From Novakomyces olei (lineage: Eukaryota > Ascomycota > Novakomycetes > Novakomycetales > Novakomycetaceae), in assembly GCA_016906335.1 (NCBI GenBank), contig JADEYG010000007.1:1566001-1630000 (forward strand): a stretch of DNA of 64,000 bases, read 5' to 3'. The translations under genes were made by a program, and so were the position numbers. The notes beneath the pieces are model-generated. The model did no database searches and had not been told where the DNA came from. It saw only the letters and a program-made list of their open reading frames with translations. Numbering within the stretch: position 1 is the stretch's first letter; each line of letters opens with the position of its first letter. This document shows, one piece after another, positions 32,891 to 44,055 of this stretch.

Positions 32891-33445
32891 ATGGTAAGTC
32901 TCTCGTGATCTGACGGGCCTCATTCTCACATCGTTCAATAGGGCAAACGCAAGGCAAAAAAAGCTGCCCCCAAAAAACGCAGGACGGCGCCGCTTGATAC
33001 TACAGTAAGTCCGACAGAATAATTTGAACTATTCGCTAATGTGTAAAGTTTACTTGCCTTTTCTGTAATCATGAGAAGAGTGTTCAGTGTCATATGTATC
33101 GCAAACTCATTTTATAAAGCTCGACTAATTTTGGCAGAGATAAGGGCGCGATGATTGCTACATTGCGGTGTAAAGTTTGTGGGCAAGGTCATCAGTGTGT
33201 TGCAAATTGTATGACTGAATCCTGATTTTTTCGTTTTTTTTAATTATTAATTTTTCTGTCTTTTTGTTTGTGATCTTCAGCTTATACTAACCGAATAATC
33301 AGCATTAACGGCACCGATCGATGTGTATAGCGATTGGATTGATGCGTGTGATGCTGTGGCGCGCCAAGCTGCTACGGAAGAACTTGATTTGTCACAAGGA
33401 GACTCTTACGCTCGTCAACCAAACGATTTTGATGATTTCAATTAA
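32891..33445 (+). CDS. ELF1: transcription elongation factor Elf1
   Basis: A small zinc-ribbon protein that travels with RNA polymerase II (with Spt4/5 and Spt6) and helps passage through nucleosomes. Five exons join to 108 residues: 32891-32893, 32942-33004, 33049-33095, 33138-33208 and 33303-33445. The first exon holds only the ATG. The basic N-tail [14 protein letters not shown] follows. The ribbon's two Cys pairs are CLFC in exon 3 and CKVC in exon 4. The last exon carries the signature [16 protein letters not shown]. Introns are 42-94 bases, and the branch points CTAAT and ACTAAC are visible. The gene converges on FUR1 with 115 bases between stop codons. Confidence 0.95.
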
Positions 33446-33559
33446 AAATTTAATTAATGTTAATTGTAATATGCCTAATATACATGAGCGCAGTCTTACT
33501 TTACAATGGTTTTTATTTATTTTATTATAGTACAAAATGTAGAACGGCTGCGTTCTCCG

Positions 33560-34747
<1,188 letters not shown>

Positions 34748-35315
34748 GTTTGCCTATCGTTCGGTATTTGTATGACGCTGATTCTGTAGAATTTTTGAAT
34801 GTAAAACTTACGCACAGATAAGAGAGCGGAAAGTAAGAGCGAGTCCAAATATGGGATGGAAGGAATTGATAAAGTATAGCGGTAGAATAGACATTAACAA
34901 AATAACAAGGTAAAATAAAATAAAGTAAAATAAAATAAAATAAAAAAGAATAATTCAGCTCGACTATGTTTAGTACAGTAGTTTGATTTAATTAATAGAT
35001 TGACATTTTGGCGTGTGACAAGGACTCTCCAACAAACGCAAAGTCGTCTAGACGCATCCTGATAAGGCAACAAGATCAGCGTACACTTGACGCGTAAATC
35101 GTTATCTTGTAGTCTTGTGAAATATTGGCTAATGCTTTCGATCCGTCTAATTACGACACGTATATTGCGGGACAACGTATAACGCGACTTGTTTTTGGTT
35201 ATAATTCGTGTCTGAGCTCGAGCCTGACCGCCATTGCCAATCGACCAATTCAGGTCCACTACTCACATGTATTTTTGGTCTTTCAAATAACCTTTTTGTC
35301 CTTGTTTTCTACCCC
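34748..35315. promoter_or_regulatory. divergent spacer FUR1 / WPL1
   Basis: This 568-base spacer holds both promoters. It has an AAAATAAA-type run at 34908-34950. The open frame of the right gene extends leftward to 35208 but without an ATG. Confidence 0.5.
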
Positions 35316-37340
35316 ATGTCTATATTCGATTTCGAGGAAGGTCCAGTTCCGCGTGTGCGTGAGCCTTTGGCCAATTCACCTGCTGATGCGCATAAAAAAT
35401 CAGCCAAGGTAAACGCTGATGTGCACTCTCCGCCACGGAAAAAGATACGGACGGACGGCAATGAGTCTGGCAGAGCACATACTAGGACTGCCTCTAATCA
35501 GAGCAGTGAATCAGTCGCATCTTCACCACAATTGACGCCAAAGCAATCGTGCGCGTTCAATGAAGTCTTACAGTCTCCTCACTCAAGTTCGCGAAAGCGG
35601 ACTCCTTCGCAACTCTACAATTTGCATTCCAAACCGAGCCTTAGTTTTAGCGAATTTTCGCGTAATCTGCAGGCCGCTGGAAATAGCAGTGGGGGGCACA
35701 GTGGGGATAGTGGGGGCAATAGTGGGGGCAATAGTGGGGGCCATAGCCGGTCAAAGTTGGAAGGTAGCAAGTCAAATTTCCGTGCATTGAAAGGCACCCT
35801 GGTTTCTGGGCGCGGCCCTCGAACTTATGGTGCCCGTCGCTCCTATCTGGCTTTCCCAAACACTTTTACTGATGCACTAGATACAGGTTTAGAATGTGAC
35901 GGTGGGCATTGCAAATCCGGTTTTGAGACTAGCATTCTAAGCGACGATTCTCTATCTTTTGACGCAGTTGCAACGATGGAAAAAGGCTTCAAAACAAGTC
36001 GTGACTTGAAACTGTCTGGCGGAAACCGTCGGTTTGTGCAGGACGTTGAGTTCATATTGGAGTCATTCTTGGATCAAAAGAGTAGCAACAGCAGGGAACG
36101 CATAAACAGTCTAGCTACAATTCTCGAGAGGCTACAAGATCCCCGTTTTGCATTATCATTTAGGGCCAACGGCTTTGCTGATCAAGTTTTTGCTGAAGCG
36201 CACAACGAAACGGACCAGACAGTTCAGTGTTTACTGCTGACAATGTACAATACAATCTTTGGAAACGTTCAATTTGGGTGCGAACAAGATTCTGCCATTG
36301 TTCAGCTCTGCATAGCTGCGCTTGCTTGTCCCCAACAAAAGCCCCTGCAAAGCCAAATTGGCGCCAGTGCCAAGTCTACTATGGACCAGATGGTCGACAA
36401 AGCCCTGAATCGTTTAGAGTCTGCTCGAGTCTCGCATTCTCTCATTGAAATCACCGACATGGCTCTACTTTCCTTACAGCTCTGTCTCGAGACAAGACGC
36501 TCAGAACACAGCACAATTTCAGAAAGTCAATTGCAAGAAGCTTGTGCTCAAATTAACAGGGAAATCACGAAAAATCTTAAAGCAGGTCGGCCATTGAATG
36601 ATTCCAGAATTTTGCTCTGCCTCTCAGTTTTGCTGCAAATAGCCGACTGTCTATATGAAGAGGCCAGTGCAGAGAAAATCCTTCGTGATTTAAGCACAAT
36701 TTATGGTGAAATTCTCTGTGTGCTTCATGCATCAGGTCATAGTCAGGCGTATCATACAATATGCACTCGCATACTCAAGTTTATGGTTGACACGACCAAC
36801 GATTGCTCGAAGCTTTGCCCACGACTTTGCCCTTGCTTCCCTTTTGAGAGAGCAATGAGCCTTCTAGGCCGGTTACCAGATTTTCTGCAGAGCAATTGCT
36901 CAGACTCTTGGATTTTTGAGCATATCTTAATGCTACAGGGGCTCCTGATTAATCTCAGTACAGACTCGGAAGCCTGTCGCAAACAAATTTATGCCTCCCG
37001 TCCGACTATCGATAAACTGGCGAGCATTTTTGCCAGAATGCAAGACAAAATATCACTCGGAAAAAGTGACAATTTTATCGTTGCTCATTTTTATATATCA
37101 ATATTGCTGGCAAACTTGGCGCGGTACAATTGCGAGCCAGAGCAACAAGAGCGTCGTGAATATATTGCCATTATTACAGGTAAGGGATCGCTGCATAAAC
37201 TAGCTGAAAACGTCTCGCGCATTGCCGAGCACCACCTTGAAATTTCAAAAGTGCGATCGGAGGATAAGGCTGCGTTTAGTATGAGAATCGATGTTGCTCA
37301 AGATATTAATATATTAGCAGCAGCTCTCATTGGAGAATGA
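35316..37340 (+). CDS. WPL1: WAPL family cohesin release factor
   Basis: Wapl opens the cohesin ring at the Smc3-kleisin gate with Pds5. The intronless frame has 674 residues from the ATG at 35316 (MSIFDFEEGPVPRV). The N-terminal 230 residues are disordered, rich in Ser and basic residues, with an imperfect GGNSGGHSG repeat near 125-145. The WAPL domain starts near residue 250 with LKLSGGNRRFVQDVEFILESFL, which matches the family's opening strand-helix, and continues as armadillo-like helices to the end. INSLATILERLQDPRFALSFRANGF is the most diagnostic segment. The gene converges on the BUR1 gene. Confidence 0.88.
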   Translation: MSIFDFEEGPVPRVREPLANSPADAHKKSAKVNADVHSPPRKKIRTDGNESGRAHTRTASNQSSESVASSPQLTPKQSCAFNEVLQSPHSSSRKRTPSQLYNLHSKPSLSFSEFSRNLQAAGNSSGGHSGDSGGNSGGNSGGHSRSKLEGSKSNFRALKGTLVSGRGPRTYGARRSYLAFPNTFTDALDTGLECDGGHCKSGFETSILSDDSLSFDAVATMEKGFKTSRDLKLSGGNRRFVQDVEFILESFLDQKSSNSRERINSLATILERLQDPRFALSFRANGFADQVFAEAHNETDQTVQCLLLTMYNTIFGNVQFGCEQDSAIVQLCIAALACPQQKPLQSQIGASAKSTMDQMVDKALNRLESARVSHSLIEITDMALLSLQLCLETRRSEHSTISESQLQEACAQINREITKNLKAGRPLNDSRILLCLSVLLQIADCLYEEASAEKILRDLSTIYGEILCVLHASGHSQAYHTICTRILKFMVDTTNDCSKLCPRLCPCFPFERAMSLLGRLPDFLQSNCSDSWIFEHILMLQGLLINLSTDSEACRKQIYASRPTIDKLASIFARMQDKISLGKSDNFIVAHFYISILLANLARYNCEPEQQERREYIAIITGKGSLHKLAENVSRIAEHHLEISKVRSEDKAAFSMRIDVAQDINILAAALIGE

Positions 37341-37702
37341 TAAATAATAGTACAAAACTTATGAGGAAGCACAAAGCATCAGAGTAATACCCGGAGTCAT
37401 GTACAATACAAAACGGGAAAATAAATGACTAGATGAATAAGATAGGAACAAACAGCACACATTATAAAATCAAATAGACCTAGTAAACTAAAGTTAAATC
37501 AAATAAAAGTGCAATGGAATGGAATGAGCGGTTTTTATTTAATCCAAGAAACATTTTATGTCTCTTCGTTCCCGTCCCTTGTGTCTTGCAAATAGGCAAA
37601 GCTCCGCAACCTTGACCATAACAGAAAAATCTAAACGCAGAAAGATCATTGAAATGAGCCCATTACTGAAATAGATTCGTCAAATTTACTTTTATATTAC
37701 CG
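37341..37702. other. intergenic, convergent WPL1 / BUR1
   Basis: Two 3' ends meet here. Several AATAAA-like signals are visible (near 37418 and 37500). No gene. Confidence 0.5.
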
Positions 37703-40029
37703 CTATCGCGGTGGACCAGGAGCAGTATTGTATGAGTAACGAGGCCGTTGGCGTTGGTTAGATAATTGCTGCTGATTAGGACCAGTGAGAGGCCTACTAG
37801 TGGCGGGCCCAGTGGGCGCATTGGGAGGACCAGTGACAGGCCTACTAGCGGCGGGCCCAGTGGGCGCATTGGGAGGGGCACTACTAAACCCCCGATCATT
37901 GCCATATTCAAAGTTCCTCTTATACTGCTGAGGCCCCTGGCCATGTTGATGATAGGGCCCGGCACGGCCTGCAAAGTGCTGCTTGTAGCCCTTTTTTTTG
38001 TCTCTCCAATTGCCTCCGGCTCCACCATTAGTATACCGTTCAGATCCAAACCCGGCTCCAGTTGCAGCCCAATTCCCGGTGTTTTCAGTCCAGTTTCCAG
38101 AGCCATTTTCTGGTCCATTTCCGTCCACTGCTGGCCCATTATTCATAGCTGCTTGTGCCCAGTTTTTCGCACCTATAACTGCTCCATTCGACTCTGGCTC
38201 TTGCCGACGAGCACCGGTAGCCATTATATGTCCAGCATTAACATTAGCAGCCCAGCCTATTGAATTTTGTCGATTTAGAGCCGTATTTTGGGCATTTGTC
38301 GAGGGCATAACTACTCCTTCTTGCAAACGAGAGCTTAACCCTTCATTTCCAACAGCTCCACCGGCCGGAGCAGGAGGTGGTTTCTGAGCGACTCGCGCGT
38401 CTCGCAGTTTTCGCTTGTTTATTTCATGACTTGCACTGTAGGAAGGAATATCTTCTGGTCTCATTGGTAAAGGCTCTGTAGTGAAATAAGGATGATCTAA
38501 TGCTTCTTCCGCACTTAATCGTTTTGCCGGATCAAGCACAAGCAAAGCGCTCAATAAGGCCACCATTGGTGCTCTAAAGCGGGCAAATTGAGCTTCTAAT
38601 GTCCGTTTATAAGGCTTAAACATCTTTTGCCCTTCGCAGCCCGGTAAAGTATCCCAGCCGGGCATATTCTGAGCAGTCGGAGATCCACAAAGCTGGAATA
38701 TCTTGTCAATCTGATCAAGATCGCTTTGTCCGGGCAGAATAGGCCGACCGGTAAACATTTCGGCAAATACACAGCCGACGCCCCATATATCAATTGCCGT
38801 CGTGTATCTGCGCTCCCCCAATAGAAGCTCAGGTGGACGGTACCACCGGGTGACAACCATGTTTGTATAATCACGCCGGGCTCGAGCTAAATGGGGTTTG
38901 CCCGCAACAGGCGGTTCATCGTCAAAGGCTCGAGCTAAACCAAAATCCGCAATCTTCAGTATGCCATTGTTATCGATAAGAAGGTTTGATGCTAGAACGT
39001 TAGTCCCTTTACGCAACTAGGCCACGCTGTATATAAAAGCTAGCAATATATTCCTATTGCATCTGTATACGTATACGTATATTTGAATAAAAATATATTA
39101 TAGCAGATACCTTTCATGTCGCGATGTAATATTTTATTCTGGTCAATTAGCCACACGTCTGCAAAACTTGTCGCAAAAGTGATAATAGGGAAGAGCGATG
39201 AGTGAGGACGCAAAAGATCAATAGATAATTATCTATAGAAAACTAAAAGTAAGAAAAAATCTACAAACAACCGGCTATTCCGAGCACGGCAAAATCAACA
39301 CCAGCCATCAAACAAGCCCACTTGTGGGTGTATTAGAATAAAACGTGATACAAAATTTTCGATAAAAAGTTCGAATAAAAAACGTACCGCGTGTAAGTAA
39401 GCTACGCCACTGAGCAGCTGCTTCAAATAGCATTTGATTTGCGATTCTGAGAAATGTACAACAGAGTTTTCCAAAAGCCCGGAAAGATCGTGGTCCATGT
39501 ACGGGGTCACCATATATATTTTACCCCTCCGTCGTTGCGTACGGTCGCCTGAGTCGTTCTTAGTATACAGTCTATGAAGCATCAACTCCATACCACGAGC
39601 AACGCTCATGTCAACGAGGCGCAGAATATTCGGGTGCGATAATTTTTTCATGATTTTTATTTCACGCAGTGCAGTAATCGGAAACTGAATGAAATTAGCC
39701 AAAGCCAACACATCTCGACCAGCATACTCCTTCCTTTTCGTTGTGCATTAGTATGAGTTTCAAAGCGACAAGTGCGCTGGAGGCCTTGTTGCGGGCCTTG
39801 TAGACTTCGCTTTGACGTTAGATCTAAATGCAGATTTACAGTCTTACCCAAATGTCCCTTCTCCCAGTTTACTAAGGAATTCATAGCAGTCAACATTCGA
39901 GCACCCTGTCGATGTTTGCTGTGCAATCTGCCGTCGCTCTTGTTCTTGCCGCCTTTCCGCCGGTTGCGCCAGCGATGCGCCCGACTCAGCCAATACTGGC
40001 AAAGGCCCGGCTGCTGACTGGTTTTGCAT
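37703..40029 (-). CDS. BUR1: cyclin-dependent kinase, Cdk9/Bur1 type
   Basis: A nuclear kinase that with a cyclin T/Bur2-like partner phosphorylates Spt5 and the RNA polymerase II tail during elongation. Five exons, 39848-40029, 39728-39809, 39388-39684, 39111-39138 and 37703-38991, give 625 residues. The glycine loop LGEGTFGEVYKA spans the first junction. ATP-binding Lys is in [10 protein letters not shown]. The PITALREIK helix is Cdk9-like. [15 protein letters not shown] is rebuilt over three exons, with the DFG in IADFGLAR, and the activation-loop Thr in a [10 protein letters not shown] context. A disordered Asn/Gly/Pro-rich tail of about 270 residues holds a 48-base tandem repeat. The start at 40029 is the first in-frame ATG. 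Confidence 0.93.
37780..37880. repeat. 48-bp coding tandem duplication in BUR1 tail
   Basis: Two copies offset by 48 bases (37790 and 37838), differing at a few sites, encode NAPTGPA-SRP-TGP twice in the kinase's disordered C-terminal tail. Confidence 0.85.
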
Positions 40030-40876
40030 CTGATCAACGCATTCCTTCACCTCACAGATTCTTCGCGTGTCTATACTTTGGACAGCAGTTGCACTGTATT
40101 TGCGCAGCAGTGATGCTGGTATAATTATCGTCTGCTCACTTTACAGCAAAACTCAATAAGAAACGAAAAAGATTTGGCGAGCGAAAATGCGTATATCCAC
40201 TGCGTCCGCTACGCTATACAAACCACGCTAATAATATATGGTAAATATGGTTAAACGCGCATAATACTGTAAACACATGGTGCGCACATTAATTATTTTG
40301 TACATTGTTTCTATAATTCAGTATATATTGAAAATAAAGTACGCAGAGCTCTGGTGTACAGCTTACAGCTTACTGCTAAACTCTTTTTTACTTTTATCTA
40401 AGCAGCATTGCACGCAATATAACGTTATCCTCATCGGGTTCCAACGGTACTCTTATCTCTCGATTACTCCACAACTGCGAGCACAAAAAATATTCGTGCA
40501 ATAATTGAACAGTGATTGCCACAGCCTTTAAGGAGCACTCAAACGCAAAGAAAAGATTGCGGCTCTTTAAAAAGTTCGTTAGAGCTTAAAGTGTCTCTGA
40601 CACAGTCGGGACAAAGCAAAGTATATATCAGAACAGTTTGAAGGAGAAAGGTAGCTTTCACCGGCACTGTTGCACGATATATACCAGATTTCTTTACAAA
40701 GGTACGCGCGGTATCTAAACCCTTTGTCAGAGCTATAAGGCGAGTTGATCTTTGCAAGAGACAAATCAGGTTAAGCGCAGAGCTTTGCTCGTCGAATTTC
40801 AATCTCAGTCAGTCTCGAGATAAAGCATTACACGTCTTTTACAAGTCTTATTCTAGTCTTCAAGTCTGAATCGAAT
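40030..40876. promoter_or_regulatory. divergent spacer BUR1 / unknown gene
   Basis: An 847-base spacer containing both promoters. Short frames at 40277-40504 and 40539-40802 have no family match and do not look coding. A TTTAATATATGG-like AT stretch lies near 40225-40245. Confidence 0.4.
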
Positions 40877-41893
40877 ATGGGGAATATTGGAAAGCAGTTT
40901 GCTCCGCCGCCACTGCACGTAGACTGTGTGGTATCGTGCGACCTTTTCCCACCACCACTCTATCGGCCTTCAGCAGCTCTTTGGAACAGGCTCGCTCCAA
41001 TTGCGAAAATGAGGCTACGGGCACTTTTGCCTGACCCTTCGCAGCCGATGCAAGGCGACGGCCGAAATTGGGTGAAGGCTCTTTTCAGCCGGGCGTTTGG
41101 TACCGGCGCAGAGGACCATGACACGGGGATAGTGGAGCTCTATGAGTCTGGTCGGGAAAATGCCGCCTCTCAGTCATCATCGCTTGTAGTCCTGGGCTAC
41201 CTTAAAGTCGACCCCGAAACTTGGCTCGCATTTGTCGCAAACCCTACTGGATCCCCGCGCTTGGCTTACGTGTTTGAGGCTACCGCTCCTGGAAATTCCA
41301 GCGACAATTTCATGCTGGACGACGAGGAGGATCAATTTGATGCTGCACAGAATTCGTGCGGTGATTGGCGGCTGTTGGAGATTGTAATACTGCGGGGCAA
41401 CGAATCGGCCTTGGCTGAAATTGAACAGAAATGCTCTCCGACTGTGCAAGATGCTGTAGGTGCCTATGTTCGCAGACAGTTGGTTCAAGACTCGGCTATT
41501 AGCGATGAGGAGGACGAAGAAGAACAAAAGACTAATAATGTTGGAATTAATGAAGACGAAGACGAAGATGAGAATGATTCAAAAGCGTACTGGGACGAAT
41601 TTTCAATACGTGCAGGGGAGCCTGGATCCGCGCCAACACGGGAAAATCATGGCACAGAGGTGGCAGAGGACGATTACTTCAATTCGTATGACAAGGTCCA
41701 TGGAGATGGAGACGAATCAGGTGTTAGCAGAAAAAGGAACAGTGGTAATGGTTACAATGGAGGGATATTGGGGCAGCACGGTTCTATCCTGAGGCATATA
41801 GATGAGCTATGGCAGCAAGCCCGGGCAGCGGGTCTATCACTCGATCAGTTTCGGCAGTCAGTAGCGGTCGCTGTGAACTCCATCACACCATAA
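40877..41893 (+). CDS. conserved-looking acidic protein, unknown function
   Basis: An intronless 338-residue frame with clear coding character. I do not recognise a characterised family. The N-terminus (MGNIGKQFAPPPLH) is followed by a compact, aliphatic segment to about residue 200. It includes SSLVVLGYLKVDPETWLAFV and WRLLEIVILRGNESALAEIEQ. A strongly acidic linker at about 213-235 follows. Then comes a KAYWDEFS motif and, near 270, DDYFNSYD, short aromatic/acidic motifs that I recall from uncharacterised fungal proteins. The C-terminal helix is HIDELWQQARAAGLSLDQFRQSV. Position 2 is Gly, but position 6 is Lys, so N-myristoylation is doubtful. Confidence 0.75.
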   Translation: MGNIGKQFAPPPLHVDCVVSCDLFPPPLYRPSAALWNRLAPIAKMRLRALLPDPSQPMQGDGRNWVKALFSRAFGTGAEDHDTGIVELYESGRENAASQSSSLVVLGYLKVDPETWLAFVANPTGSPRLAYVFEATAPGNSSDNFMLDDEEDQFDAAQNSCGDWRLLEIVILRGNESALAEIEQKCSPTVQDAVGAYVRRQLVQDSAISDEEDEEEQKTNNVGINEDEDEDENDSKAYWDEFSIRAGEPGSAPTRENHGTEVAEDDYFNSYDKVHGDGDESGVSRKRNSGNGYNGGILGQHGSILRHIDELWQQARAAGLSLDQFRQSVAVAVNSITP

Positions 41894-42264
41894 TTGTTGC
41901 ATGTATTATAGCTCTGTACGGGTAAAAATGGACGGAATTGGATAGGTTTGGGGAAAAATGTTGAAAGCGTTTTGTGTAGAATATATATAGCTCAATTTAC
42001 AAAGATAGCAAAAGGATTTCAACTGCACAAATTGATTGGGGATGTAATTTGTGTTTTGTCACTTAATGCTCATTTTGATTATTATTATTTTCTATTTTTG
42101 CTCATACCCTTTTATATAAAGGGACTGGGAAAAAGCTGAAAGTAATTAATATAGATCACGATACTGTACCGCTGCCATTATTACTATTATTTTATCATTA
42201 TTATTACTACTATACAAACCCGCTAAAAATACAAGGGTAATAAAAGCTTTCTATTTATAATTGA
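41894..42264. other. intergenic, convergent
   Basis: A 371-base AT-rich gap between two convergent stop codons, with ATT/TTA-rich runs near 42075-42100 and 42178-42210. No gene. Confidence 0.5.
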
Positions 42265-44035
42265 TCAGCCTGCCTTCGGCATGCCTTCGGCAGCAGAGTC
42301 GTCTTGTCTGTCGTCTGTTTCACCGCCAATCAACTGAATCGGCTTCGTCGCATTCATCTGTCTAGAGAGTCGCATCGACAGCTTTTCGTGAAGCACGCTC
42401 AACCTCGGATTAACGCGATCGGGTATGGAAGTAAGAAAGCTGGCGAGACGCAATAATATTGTGTCGGGCAGTATTTGACCCCTCAAGCCTTGCTCGCAAA
42501 CGCAGAGGAAATCAGCCAAAGAGATGGCAATGTCTGCCAATTTCATTTGCTAGAAATTAGTATAAGATCGTTAAATATAGAAGAAGAACCAAATAAGAAA
42601 AAGATAAAAAGATGGAATATATGGAATCTATATTTAATCTTATATATTTTCAAAATTCAAATCTCTTTTCCGGTTTCTCTTTCCACGGGACGACTTACCA
42701 TTCCTAATCCGTGGGTTTCAAGAATCCTGCGGGGAAATCTGTCCAAATGAACGGCCACAGTTTTCGCAACTAATTCGGGCAAATTAATACTAAGGCCCTC
42801 ATCTTCACGGCCAAGACCTAACTTCACTGAGAAAATTGCCCGCTTCCACAGGACGACTCTCATCCATTGCTGAGTAATGAGAAAATCAGCCTGTTGAAGG
42901 TCATTTCCAGGGTATGTCAGGTGCTTCAGATCATTTAAATATCTATCCATGCTGACGAAAAATTTTTGATCGTGAACTTGCGCGGAATCATTCATAAATT
43001 TACCAAACACTTCAAAAAGTCGACAGAGCCGAGTGAATGCGATTATAGAATCCGCATTATCACAGTGCAATTCTGGTAAATCAGGATTCAAATGCAGTAT
43101 GCGTGGCAGATCAAATCGCGTAGTATGACCACTAGAACAGAGTTAGATTCTGATACAAATGGATAGAAAACACAAACATGAATAAAGCGCAAACGAAATA
43201 AAATAAAAGTTAATACAAGTCTTAGAAAGCGGGCATACAGTTCCGTAATGAATAAAATCCACAAAAGCCTTAAATGCGACTGTTGCTCCTCAAAAGGCAA
43301 ATCAGCATAATGTTTTGGCTGGTCGATGGCAAGGAACTGAGCAAATGTTATAGCCTCACGCAGCAAAAGCGTGGCCTTAAAACTTCTGCCCCGATTCGCG
43401 TGGAAGATATGCAGAAAAAACAACACGCTGACCATTTCTTCAGACACCGTTTCCCGACGATAAAGCTCGAAACATGCACGCTCGGATTCATGTACCATGA
43501 AGTCCGTCCTTGAAATCATTTCTGCCTCAGATCCATTGGAAAGCTTTAATTGTGATACAGTAACCGCGCTTAACGAAGTTCCGACAGCATACGCTTCCAG
43601 ATCATTAGGATCAGACAATCGCTGACTGAACTCAATAGCATTAATAATAGGCCAAACTGAGAACAATCTGCGGCGGTAGGCCTCAAGATAATTGCGCAGT
43701 TCGCTTGCTTCAATCGCTGGCTCGAAGCAGTTTTCTCTAAAAGTCTCATTATGCTTCGAGGAACTTGCTTCACAATCCGGGACTGGGGCCTGTTGCTTCG
43801 ATTGTGCGGCTTTGGCAGCAGCAGCTGCTGCTGCTGCTGATGCTTCAGCTTCCAGTCGTTGCCTCCGCCTCATAACCCAGGGACCTTTTGGACCAGGCTT
43901 CTCCTTGGCTCTTTCGGCCCGACAATCGATTCCAAATGCTTTGCATCTTTGGCACCGAGGTTTCTCACGGCTGCAGCGCACTTTTCGAGCCGCACAGGCA
44001 TCGCAAGCTCTCGAGGAAAGCCGCCTCGCTTCCAT
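42265..44035 (-). CDS. Zn(II)2Cys6 transcription factor
   Basis: A fungal binuclear zinc-cluster regulator. Three exons, 43239-44035, 42699-43131 and 42265-42549, give 504 residues. The cluster cysteines are at 11, 14, 21, 28, 31 and 38, with canonical C-x2-C-x6-C-x6-C-x2-C-x6-C spacing, followed by a GPKGPW linker. The wording around GPKG resembles sugar regulators of the AmyR/MalR/Suc1 group. A polyalanine tract follows near residue 68, and a middle homology region with LREAITFAQFLAIDQ precedes LRLLWILFITE. The upstream frame continues to a TTG, but ATG 44035 is preferred. A six-codon uORF overlaps this start. It is divergent from a sugar porter 2.2 kb away, a plausible target. Confidence 0.9.
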
Positions 44036-44055
44036 CAGGAACAGATTCGAATCAT
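44035..44055 (-). promoter_or_regulatory. uORF overlapping the main start (TGATG)
   Basis: An ATG at 44055 opens a six-codon frame (M-I-R-I-C-S). Its TGA shares one base with the main ATG of the zinc-cluster gene. If the leader is unspliced there, ribosomes would have to reinitiate or leak past to make the regulator. Confidence 0.5.
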
